Below, in pieces: positions 42,520 to 51,605 of a stretch of DNA of 53,245 nt; position 1 is the first letter of the stretch, and each line of letters starts with the position of its first letter. Under the pieces are notes generated by a model, which was given only the letters and a program-made list of their open reading frames with translations, was not told the origin of the DNA and made no database searches. The translations under genes were made by a program, and so were the position numbers. This DNA comes from Candidatus Ichthyocystis sparus (GTDB taxonomy: Bacteria > Pseudomonadota > Gammaproteobacteria > Burkholderiales > 2013Ark19i): assembly GCF_900078745.1 (NCBI RefSeq), contig NZ_FKII01000050.1, forward strand, positions 1-53,245. The letters are read 5' to 3'.

Positions 42520-44705
42520 AAGCTAGGTATTGAGTATTGTTCTTGTTTGTGTTGCATTGTAGTAGATTAGTCTTAGATTGTTGTGTGCCTGCGTTGATAT
42601 GGGCTTTGTGTAGATTTATCTACTTGATTTTTTTATGTGCCGTATCTACATCTTCTGTTAGTTATATGTTGTTTTTTTTTGAATTGTCCGTTCTTTCATT
42701 TTTAAGTATGTCTTGAGTTTTATATATGTATGCTGCGCCTCGTTTTATGGGAATTTTTTAAATATCCTCATCTCTATCGATTAGTGAGGATCACAGCAGT
42801 AATACATAATAGACGGTTTGATGTCACCAATACATTAAGATTTATTCTAATATAATTATGTGCTTCACATTTTTTTATTTAGTTGGCAAACATAGCGATA
42901 GCGTTTTTTTCTATATCTTACATGTTATGTTATAAATAATATATATTACAGGGCATTATTTAATAATGTGTTTATTACTTACATTTCTTATAAATTTAAT
43001 TGATACTTATAGTTATGTTAGTTGTTGACTAGCACAGACCTTTGTAGGGAAACCGAAAAACAAAGATTTATTCTCTATGTTTCTATAAAGATAGAGCTTA
43101 TTATATTGTGAATGTGCAGGTATTTGTTGGCATAAAGTGATAAAATAAAAATATCAATCTTTTTGTGCTTAAATTTAAAACAAGTAAGATCTAATGTATG
43201 TGCTACAAGTTGCTTTATTAACTTATATTGTTTGCAGTAACTATTATTTTTTTACTCATTACTAACGAGGATATTATCAATGAATGTTTCTAAAATAATG
43301 AAAGCGGATAATTTTTGATTTTTTCATATTGTAATAGGCATGGTAATTTATACTAAATTGTCATTTATAACTATAATCCTTGTTATATCTGTAATGACTA
43401 GTGCACGTCTCTGCAAACAATGATATTGATAGAAAGTAAAACAATTAAAAAGTGTGACTATCCAATAGAGGCATTGGCTGATATACATTTATTGCTGGAA
43501 ACAACATTGTTAAAGCACAGTTCCGATACGTCAGTCTCATCAGGAGGTAATGATACTACCATCAAACCAACTTAACTCACTAATATGTACCTTGGTTTTT
43601 TTACCAAATTTTGGACAAAAAACATGAAACATTTATGTTCAATCTTATCCGCAACATTATTCATACCGTTCCTAATGTACTACACTAACCCATGGATCAA
43701 CTTTTTGTGGGGTGAATATAGTACTTGCACTTTTGTTATCATTTAAAATTTTGATGTTAACACGTCAGAAATTTGTAATAGAACTCTCAGTATTACTCAC
43801 GTAGTACAATTCTTGGGATAGTAATTTATGCTCAAATATAGTACAGAAACCATTAATAATAGAATTCAACAATATCTCATAATTATTCAAAGAATGAAAT
43901 TGAAGTAAGCATATCTTGATAAAAAAGATGATTGGTATAGTGTAGAATATTTACCTATAAGATCCTATACCTGTGTTATGCATGTATTATATCTAGATAA
44001 ATTGTTTATGCCTTTGCAATATAAAGACAGGAGCAATATTATTTGCACCATTATCAAAATGAATGTTAACTAGTTAACTAAATAGGAACACAAAGAATCA
44101 GCATGAAACATTACATAATCACTCATAAAGAATTATCTCGTATGCATTTCATATTGCCCAGCTGTAGGCTATTTATTCTTCCTAAAAAACAATTATTGGC
44201 ATAAATAATCATAACTGTTTTACTTCACATATAAGATAATATTATTATTTTATGTATTCTGTAGAAAAATTTATGTTACTTAAGCTAAGTTTGAACGAAT
44301 TTGATGCCTATCAAATAATGGTGATTTTATTATTTTCTATAACTAGGTTAATTGAGTAAAAAATATAATTATTTTATATAAAAATAGTATACATACTCTA
44401 ATGTTTGCTTGGGTTTTATTGAATTTATATTCTTATAAACTGAGATGCATGTATCTAAAGATGCATTTGAAATTTTTAATAGAAGCTTTTTCCTAGATTG
44501 CATGGGTTTAGTTTATGCTAGTAGTTAATGGTTGAGGTAATTGTATTATGCTAATAACATAAAGAGTTTGTTTATCAATTTATCCAGGTTCTATTATCTT
44601 TGCCATATATAATATAAATATGAGTGATTGATAAATGGTATATCCAAAAACAGTAATGAAAACTATGTGTACTTGGAGTCTGTGTGTAAGGTTAGTGACA
44701 AAGTA

Positions 44706-44729
44706 TAACCAGTCATTATTGACTGGTTA
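44706..44729. other. Perfect 10-bp inverted repeat (hairpin)
   Basis: TAACCAGTCA, four-base loop TTAT, TGACTGGTTA. No T-run follows, so it does not look like an intrinsic terminator. It may be a protein-binding or transcript-structure site; no function can be assigned. Confidence 0.6.
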
Positions 44730-45089
44730 ACCCGCACTCACACTTCAATGATTTTATAGCGTATTAATTGTGATCTTTTGTAAAAAAAATTCTATTAATA
44801 CAGATCGTAATTTTTTCATAGATGAGTTTTTATGTATGGTACAACATACATTTACGTATGGTGAGCGATAATTGTAACTTACCCTTAGGACTTATGTTTC
44901 GTTTGTGAGTTGTGAGATACTTTAGTAGCGGGTGTGCATCAGGTTTGTTAGTTGATGAACGGGAGTTTTTGCAGCTTGCGACTTTACCTACGGTTGTGAC
45001 ATGTATGACGTTTCTTCTACGTGATCTGTGAATTTTTAGGTGTAAGTGATATATGTCTACATAGGTTTGTTTTTGTTGTATGAACAGTG

Positions 45090-45117
45090 TTGCCACAGCT
45101 ATACATGATTATATTAA
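45090..45117 (+). promoter_or_regulatory. Possible sigma70-type promoter of gene 10
   Basis: TTGCCA, 16-bp gap, TATTAA, about 30 bases before ATG 45147. The match is fair but in AT-rich DNA such hits are common. Confidence 0.3.
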
Positions 45118-45146
45118 CTATAAATGCAATGTTCAAGAGGTTGTAA

Positions 45147-47453
45147 ATGTCCCTCGTAACTGGAACTGGTGGTGCAGGAGTTAGTGATGCTGATATTTGT
45201 GCTGAGGGGGATGATAATACTGATCAAGATGGTGGTTTACATCAAGTTCAGGTTTCATCTTCTGACAATCCTGATATAACTACCGCTGTCCCTATTTCTA
45301 CTATAGCTACTACTGTTGATACTGCTCCTACCTATACTACTGCTACTACTGCCCCTTCTGCTACTGTAGGTGGGGGTGTTGGTAAAGGTCGAGGAAAGGG
45401 TAAAGGGCCTGCTCCTAAAAGAACTGCTCTTGTCCCTAGTTACACTACTACTTCTGCTAAGAGATTTGCTCCTAGCTCTTCTACTGCTCCTACCCTTGCT
45501 GAGGGAACTGCTCTCGTTAGGACAATATCAAGTCCTACTTTAGTAGAATTTGCTGCCGAACCTGTTGCTGTGGTTCCTTTTGATGCCCTCAGTTATTGTG
45601 GTTTTGTGATCTATTTTCAAGATTTATTAACATTGTATGCTATAGAAGGGGATTTTTTACGTACGGTTAATGAGCGCGCTCGTTCTAGCTTTAGTACTAG
45701 TATTAGAGAATGTTTTTCCGTGCACGGTGTTCCCGAAGCAGGAAAAAAAGAGGAAAGAATTTCTTCTTTACACAATGAATTGTTGAATTCCTCCTTAGAG
45801 ACTGCAAGAACTCTTCTTGAAAATGTATACCTTACTAGGGTTCTTCATAGGGCTGTTGCTTCTACGCATATTCGTGAGGGGGAGAGAAGGAAATTTAACG
45901 AAGCAGAAGTTGCGGAATTTATGAAGTCATTTTCCGCCAATGTGATGATTAAAGTTAGAGATCATCTATCATATGAATGGAACAATGAGATTTTAAAAGC
46001 CTCTACAGCTGATTCTTCTTCTGTAAGAGGTGATGTTTGTTCATCTGAATCTGCTACTACCCATGACGAGGATTATTGTTGTGCCCCATTTTCTACTGAA
46101 TGTGTTGATATGTTTGGATTTTTGGTGTTACCTGAGACTTATGAAATGGTTAGCACTATGGTTCGTGAAGTTCGTGTCATGACTAGGCGTGTTTTTGGGG
46201 CTCTGATAAGCCAGCAACTCTCTGCTAATATTACTAAACTTTCTGCTATTCAAGGATATACTTGGTGCCTAACTTATAAGCCTTTCTTTGAATCTGGCGT
46301 TATCCACAGGTGTCTTGCTGGGTATTATTCCCGTCACAGGGATTCTTTTGTTGCTGCTCTTTCCAGTGTCAGAGTGTTGTTGGATTCTTCTAGCCGTAGG
46401 CTGGTGCCGCTAATAGGATCTAGATTAAGAGATTTTTTAGTAGCCACAGATGGAGCTGTTAAAGATGCCATACAACAGGCTTTCACATTGGAGTGGGAAG
46501 GATCTACCAGAAGTGTTTTTTCTGAAGTGGATCTTCAAGTGGAATCGTCGTCTATTGCTCTTTCTGGAATAGATTTTATTAGTGCTCACGAAACTGTTGG
46601 TGTTCCTACATTAGTAATTTCAGCCCCTACTACTAGTGGAATGAGTGGAAGAACTAGTCGTTCCAAAACAACAGATAGTGCTAAAGCCCTTGAGGGCAGC
46701 TCTGCATCTCAATCTGTGAGAAGAAAACAAGCTAAATCTGTGAGAAGAAGACAAGCTAAACTTGCGACAGATCAGTCTGAGAGTTCATTATTAGAGGAGG
46801 GACAGGTTGTTGTTAATACAAGAGTTGCAGATGTTGTAAGTAGTTCGCATGTATCTGGAGTATTAGAAGAAGCTGTTTTTGTTGAGAGGCCACCAACTGT
46901 TGGTTTGGGTGTGTCTAGTGAGGTTGTTGAATCTGTCAGTTCTGTGGTTGTACAAGGAGGTTCAGACGGTGAATCTTCTCCTTTGTCTCCACTATTATGT
47001 GAATTGGGAATAGTAGTACTAGAAGAACCTTCTGAGGAACTATCTACTGAAGAAGTTGACCTTCTTACTGCGGAGGGTGTTTCTACAGAAGTTGTTGTAT
47101 CCGCTGGTCCCGTTCCTGTATCCGGAAGTTCAGGGGATGAGGCCCCTTTATCTGTACATTCATTTTCATCTGAGGAGGGGGAATTGATTATTGATGTTTC
47201 TGCGAAATCACCAGATTCCGCGAAATCATCAGAATTGGCTGGAGAAGAGGAAGTGGAATTGTCTACGATTGGCACTGCTTCTCCTCGGATAGTAGTGCTA
47301 GCAACTAGTGCTTCTTCTGTTACTACCTCTGCTAAGGTAGAAGAATCTCCTACAATACCTATAAGTAGTTCTATTAGTGGTTTGATTGGGCCTAAGAAGT
47401 TGTTTATGAATAGATATAGTAATAGTAGTAGTACTGGTGGGCCTTCTTCTTGA
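45147..47453 (+). CDS. Array gene 10: B-single A paralog with acidic region and lost tail (768 aa)
   Basis: Function unknown. ATG at 45147 follows AGAGG by six bases. The leader is recognisable (SLVTGTGGAG, TDQDGGLHQVQ, GKGKGPAPKRT). Module B starts near 150 (YCGFVIYFQDLLTLYAIEGDF), with SSFSTSI in place of SIFRSR. One A module starts near 320 (CVDMFGFLVLPETYEM) and ends GVPTLVIS. Residues 523-538 duplicate SVRR(K/R)QAK. Then comes a long Ser/Val/Glu-rich acidic segment (about 550-730; SEEGELI, GEEEVELS) and GPKKLFMNRY. The reading frame stops at GGPSS, whereas degenerate codons for the rest of the tail follow, so the RLAALL motif and strongly basic end are lost. The architecture and acidic segment match pseudogenes 2, 4, 5 and 6. 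Confidence 0.92.
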   Translation: MSLVTGTGGAGVSDADICAEGDDNTDQDGGLHQVQVSSSDNPDITTAVPISTIATTVDTAPTYTTATTAPSATVGGGVGKGRGKGKGPAPKRTALVPSYTTTSAKRFAPSSSTAPTLAEGTALVRTISSPTLVEFAAEPVAVVPFDALSYCGFVIYFQDLLTLYAIEGDFLRTVNERARSSFSTSIRECFSVHGVPEAGKKEERISSLHNELLNSSLETARTLLENVYLTRVLHRAVASTHIREGERRKFNEAEVAEFMKSFSANVMIKVRDHLSYEWNNEILKASTADSSSVRGDVCSSESATTHDEDYCCAPFSTECVDMFGFLVLPETYEMVSTMVREVRVMTRRVFGALISQQLSANITKLSAIQGYTWCLTYKPFFESGVIHRCLAGYYSRHRDSFVAALSSVRVLLDSSSRRLVPLIGSRLRDFLVATDGAVKDAIQQAFTLEWEGSTRSVFSEVDLQVESSSIALSGIDFISAHETVGVPTLVISAPTTSGMSGRTSRSKTTDSAKALEGSSASQSVRRKQAKSVRRRQAKLATDQSESSLLEEGQVVVNTRVADVVSSSHVSGVLEEAVFVERPPTVGLGVSSEVVESVSSVVVQGGSDGESSPLSPLLCELGIVVLEEPSEELSTEEVDLLTAEGVSTEVVVSAGPVPVSGSSGDEAPLSVHSFSSEEGELIIDVSAKSPDSAKSSELAGEEEVELSTIGTASPRIVVLATSASSVTTSAKVEESPTIPISSSISGLIGPKKLFMNRYSNSSSTGGPSS
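46713..46760 (+). repeat. 24-bp tandem duplication encoding SVRR(K/R)QAK in gene 10
   Basis: TCTGTGAGAAGAAAACAAGC at 46713 is repeated at 46737 with one difference (AAA to AGA). It doubles an internal Arg/Lys cluster, SVRRKQAKSVRRRQAK, in the only complete member with clear family modules that lacks the C-terminal basic end. Confidence 0.85.
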
Positions 47454-47677
47454 TCCTCCAGTGATAACGTAGGCTGCTGGATCTCTCTATCTTCACCGCC
47501 TGTGGGGATGAGTGGTTTCTCGCCAGTAGCAGCTACACTGGTACTAGTTGTGAGAGTTAGGATGTAGAAGTGAGATTGGTAGCATTGTCGAATGTTGGGC
47601 TACCACCGCCTCCTGTAATTGAGTCAAGTGCAGGTGAATCTTTTCCTTTACATCAAGACAGCAAAGGTAAAAGTTAA
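47454..47677 (+). pseudogene. Decayed 3' tail of gene 10
   Basis: After the stop, sequence matching the usual tail continues out of frame: TCCTCCAGTGATAACGTAGG (SSSS.VA), GAAGTGAGATTGGTAGCATT (RLAAL codons), GGGCTACCACCGCCTCCTG (GLPPPP), and AGCAAAGGTAAAAGTTAA (SKGKS and stop at 47675). The terminal Lys/Arg run is reduced even in this remnant. Confidence 0.82.
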
Positions 47678-48404
47678 GTGATGAGTATTGGCCTTGTTTA
47701 CATTGTATGATAATTGAGTAGAGTGCTTGTGATACATTGCATGAGTGGTTTTTGAGATGTTGTTTGCTAAAATAATTTTGTAATGTGTGATGTTGCACTG
47801 TAATAGGTGGGTCCGAATTTGTGTAGTATATCTGCACTGCATTGGTATGGGCTTTGTGTAAATTTACATCCTTGATTTTTATATGTCATATCCATACTAT
47901 TGTTAATTGAGTGCTATTTTTTTGAACAATAAGCACCATTTATCTCATTTTCTAAGTGTTTCCCGCATGTTTTTATAGTACACTAAGTTTTACTTAGTGG
48001 GAATTTCTTAAATATTCCATTGGCAGTACACAAGACATGTTGTTTGATAGATAATGTATATATGTCAAATACAAGCTTCATATTATCTATGCGACAAACA
48101 ATCGTTTTATTATATCCATAGCATGTTACATAACAATTTGTATTAATCAATAATGACAGGTTATTTTTAAATCATCTTGTATGAAGTGTAATAATAAAAA
48201 TTATACGTATATTATGTAAGTGGTATTTACATGTCTATGCAAATACTTTTGATTATAAAGTTAAATTGTATGTATTATTTATTGCTCTTGAGGCAGTTTA
48301 TTCTTCATAATTAAGTAACGTGTACGTTTTGTACACTATTAATATCTTCATTATATTTATAATGATTAATACATATGAGTTAGTTTTGCATGGGTGATTA
48401 AGGC
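47678..48404 (+). other. Intergenic region between genes 10 and 11
   Basis: The first 200 bp carry diverged 3'-flank landmarks (GAGATGTTGTTTGC, TTTTGTAATGTGTGATGTTG, GGTATGGGCTTTGTGTAAAT). Then comes a segment similar to 42620-42780, and AT-rich DNA without credible genes. The 5' half of the cassette is not seen before gene 11. Confidence 0.65.
47981..47999. terminator. Possible hairpin (7-bp stem) downstream of gene 10
   Basis: CACTAAG, loop TTTTA, CTTAGTG. About 300 bp after the remnant tail, without a clear following T-run (GGGAATTTCTTAAATATT follows), so a terminator role is doubtful. Confidence 0.3.
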
Positions 48405-50201
48405 ATGTTTCATACTGATTCTTTGAATGCTTCTTTAGTTGACAGTCAGATTTTAGATAATGGTGCAAGCAGTATTGCTCCTACTTTAGTGCTTGATGAC
48501 AATGTTACACCTTTGCATGAATATAATATATGCAGAACAGGTGGAGAGTCGCTTGTAGGTCGAAGTTCTACACTACATCAATCAGTTTTTTGTCAAGATA
48601 TGTTTACTCCATTTAATTCTTTGAATAGTTATGGTGTATTGTTGAATTCTATGATTGGTAGTTGCTGTACCGTCTTCGGACATAAACTGTTGTCCCAAGA
48701 TTTAGGATGTATGAGTGATATTGAGAGTTCTTTTACAAATTGCCTATACATAAATATTATGGATGTATTATCTAGTTTTGGAGAAAAATTTTCTGACATA
48801 CTAATATCAAGAGGGCATAGTGATACTTCCACAAAAAATTTGATTCATGGGATGGTATCGTACATTAGAGACAACATGAATGATATCGTGGACGAAATTG
48901 AGAGTAGATGTTTCACGTTTTTTTGTTCAAAATTTGGTAAAGAACTAAAGGAAATATTAGTAAAGTCATGCTTGTTTGATGGTAGCACAATAAGAGTATT
49001 GCTTCCTGATGAGCTTAGTGTACTAGAATCGTGCTTTAATGCCGTTATTTCTAGCAATAAACGTATGTTAATTGATGCCGCTATTGATAGATATACTTTT
49101 TATCTTAAAGTTATTTTATTGCCCGATGATGTTGTTACTTGTGAAGAATACAGAGAGAATATTATTTCATATTGTGCCGCCGCAGCTTTTGCATCTAGAT
49201 TCATATTGAACTTTTCAAATAATGTTTCTTTGAGCGATAATAATATTCATTTTACTTCTAGGTTGGGATTATGCTCTGATTCTTATTACAATTATAATAG
49301 AGAAAAATTAATGATATTTAGTCCTAATATGACTAGAGATGATAATTGCTTACTACATGACCTCAAGGATGATTTTCTTAGTGCTATTGATTATTTGGTT
49401 ATGCGTAGGATTGACGGCATTAGCCTATCTACCCAAACAAGATTAGATGCTTGTGGTATCTATTCATGTTTAGTTGATGTGGAATTAAATTCTTATTTAT
49501 TAAAATCAGAAGTATGGGAGGAGGCTGTTAATATTTTTGACAGAAATTTTTCATCTAAGCTGAGTAATCTAGGATTGGTAAGCAATTCAGATAATAGTGA
49601 TAAACTTGATTTGTCAGAGGATATAGAATTTATTTATGCCTTTATTTCTGATTTGTTTTATAACGTTGATGTTATCGTTAATAGAAATATTAAAGACTTT
49701 ATAGATAATATACTCAAAAATTGCAGTGGTGCTACAGACAGTGTTAAATACTTAGACAATGTACCGATTAATAGTGGCGATTTTAGTTGTATGTATGGAT
49801 ATTGCATAGACAAATTAACAGCAGGTATTATTAGCCATATTAAAGATGTTTTTTTTATGGAGTCTAAATATTGTATTTCTTATTCGTTTGACAAATTAGT
49901 CTCATCTTGTTTGTCTGATAATGTTGGGGATGAGAAGTCCTTGCCTTTATATTATTGTTCTTATAAGGCATTTTCTATAGCTAGAAGAAAATGTGCTGAA
50001 GTTTTTTGTGAAAAATTTATTCCAAGTATGAAGAGTTTGTCAGACTCCGTTTTTATACTGGATTCTGGTAAGGTTAGAAAGGCATACTTACAGGAAATAG
50101 TTGATATTATAAGGTGCTGTGTTTTTGATATTGATAACTCGCAGCTTAAGGCTATGGATTACTCATGGAAGAGTACTATTGGGTTGCTTGCTGGGGATTA
50201 G
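48405..50201 (+). CDS. Gene 11: divergent helical protein, probably a distant relative of module B (598 aa)
   Basis: Function unknown. ATG at 48405 is the first in-frame start, but AAGG lies almost adjacent, so the ribosome-binding site is poor and the start uncertain. There is no family leader, basic cluster, Ser-rich tail or low-complexity repeat, and codons are AT-rich. Residues about 80-240 resemble module B in pattern: VFGHKLLSQDLGCMSDIESSF against CGFxVxxxDLLxLxxMEDDF, a middle MNDIVDEIESRCFTFF segment, and STIRVLLPDELSVLESCF against ERVRFSSEEADRFRGLFF. A second similar stretch has LLHDLKDDFLSAIDYLVMRR (about 322-341). The likeness is by eye and could be convergent helix patterning. No signal peptide or membrane helix. 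It ends SWKSTIGLLAGD. Confidence 0.85.
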   Translation: MFHTDSLNASLVDSQILDNGASSIAPTLVLDDNVTPLHEYNICRTGGESLVGRSSTLHQSVFCQDMFTPFNSLNSYGVLLNSMIGSCCTVFGHKLLSQDLGCMSDIESSFTNCLYINIMDVLSSFGEKFSDILISRGHSDTSTKNLIHGMVSYIRDNMNDIVDEIESRCFTFFCSKFGKELKEILVKSCLFDGSTIRVLLPDELSVLESCFNAVISSNKRMLIDAAIDRYTFYLKVILLPDDVVTCEEYRENIISYCAAAAFASRFILNFSNNVSLSDNNIHFTSRLGLCSDSYYNYNREKLMIFSPNMTRDDNCLLHDLKDDFLSAIDYLVMRRIDGISLSTQTRLDACGIYSCLVDVELNSYLLKSEVWEEAVNIFDRNFSSKLSNLGLVSNSDNSDKLDLSEDIEFIYAFISDLFYNVDVIVNRNIKDFIDNILKNCSGATDSVKYLDNVPINSGDFSCMYGYCIDKLTAGIISHIKDVFFMESKYCISYSFDKLVSSCLSDNVGDEKSLPLYYCSYKAFSIARRKCAEVFCEKFIPSMKSLSDSVFILDSGKVRKAYLQEIVDIIRCCVFDIDNSQLKAMDYSWKSTIGLLAGD

Positions 50202-51605
50202 TTGTTTGTATATTGACAAAGGTTTGAATTCTACATGGTTTTACTATTATTTGTTGCTTCAATAGCTATTTGTCATATTGAATCCAATGTTATTTATTTT
50301 ATGTCCGATCTTATTGGGAGATATTCTTAATCTGTGTTCCCCTGCTTTTAGCCTTAGAATCATGAATGTAGTATGGGGAGTGTATTGAAGCAATTATGTC
50401 CAATAATGTTTCTTGTGTTGGCACAGCGAGGTTTGTTTGTCCAAATTATTTGTTGATTGTAATCATTAGGTGATTGTGTCATTAGATTTCTAATCTCTTT
50501 ATAGTATGATCTTGATCATGTTCTTGTAGTAGTTATTGCTACTGTTTTGCTGATACATAAGTGAAAATATTGAGTTTTTCTTTGTATGCTATTATCGTTG
50601 CTTCAATATGTGTACTCTAAATGTTTGTTATACGGTAAGGATGCAAGGGGTAGGATTGATACTATCTATTGTATATTGATTAAATGGCAATTAAAGTAGT
50701 TTATGCAATTATACTAATAATGAAACAATGAACTTTATATTACCCACATAGCATAAATTATCCTAATGTTAACTCCAGTTTGACAAAGAACAATGAATAG
50801 CTAACCTATGATTCCGGAGAGTGTTGTTGCGATCATGATCCGTACTAAAAACCTAATTTTAGAAACATCGTCAATTACTATAACATCGATCAGTGTCAAC
50901 TACTGAAGGCGTGTTTCTATTTTATCTTTCCTACTTTGAATTTATGGAATCTATGTTTTTAAGTATCACAGGTGATATTTTGAACTACTCATGCTAGTTT
51001 TGATTTTTGAGACACGATATATTGTTCCATATGAGTTATATGCACTTGGCTTATTTGTTGTATTTTGTATTGATTAACTTTCATTTAGTACTTTGTAGGT
51101 ACTTAATTTATCTTGTTATTTTTTACATAAATACAGTACACTCTTTGCTTGCAGGTAGTGATTTTTTCCTTACTTTGTACATGAGAATTACTACTTTTGG
51201 ATGTGAGTTTATTTCATGAACTGAGATACAAGAGTGATGACGTAGGGTTTTGCTTCTGATCCTGTTTGTGGTGTTATGTACATTTGGTTGCATTTATGTG
51301 GCCATTCTACTTCTCTTCTGTGATTTTGGTGAGTGGTTGATAAGGGTGTTAAAGTATGATAAACCTAAATGACGATCAAATAGGTTGTTGAATTTTAATT
51401 TTATTAATGCACGTTTATTAAGTTAAATAATTAGCAATTAATTCATTATATTAATGCTTCACCTGTATGATTAATTGTTATATGTTGGGTGTAGATGTTT
51501 GTTTTTTTAAATTATATACAAGATATCATGTCAAGCTTGGTGTGTGAGTTGGTAGTTGGTAAAAATAATAAATGAATAATAATAGCAATAAACAGAGGGT
51601 TTGTT
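50202..51605 (+). other. 1.4-kb intergenic region between genes 11 and 12
   Basis: AT-rich; no cassette landmarks that I can align except the AATAATAAATGAATAATAAT stretch just before gene 12. A 70-codon hydrophobic open frame at 51007-51219 (non-ATG start, no ribosome-binding site) is not supported as a gene. Otherwise nothing recognised. Confidence 0.6.

Larger units (their letters stand above)
42520..45146 (+). other. 2.6-kb AT-rich non-coding region between genes 9 and 10
   Basis: No gene seen in either strand. About the first 100 bp keep cassette landmarks (TGTGTTGCATTGTAGTAGAT, GATATGGGCTTTGTGTAGAT); about 42620-42780 resembles the flank after gene 10 (TGATTTTT.TATGT, GGGAATTT.TTAAATAT). 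From about 42800 to 44800 the DNA is much more AT-rich and loses the G+T bias, with stops in all frames. The last 330 bp (TTTTTCATAGATGAGTTTTT, TTTCTTCTACGTGATCTGTG) is a diverged 5' half of the cassette leading into gene 10. So this is a cassette split by a long AT-rich insertion, or the ancestral state from which short cassettes arose. Confidence 0.65.

Noticed and set aside
42800-44800. tRNA or other structured RNA gene in the AT-rich spacer
   Set aside because: Apart from one 10-bp hairpin at 44706-44729, no cloverleaf, CCA end or T-loop consensus was seen by eye; tRNAscan-SE and Infernal would decide.
51007-51219. 70-codon hydrophobic frame between genes 11 and 12
   Set aside because: Non-ATG start, no ribosome-binding site, AT-rich composition and no family resemblance. 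It is left as non-coding, though not excluded.
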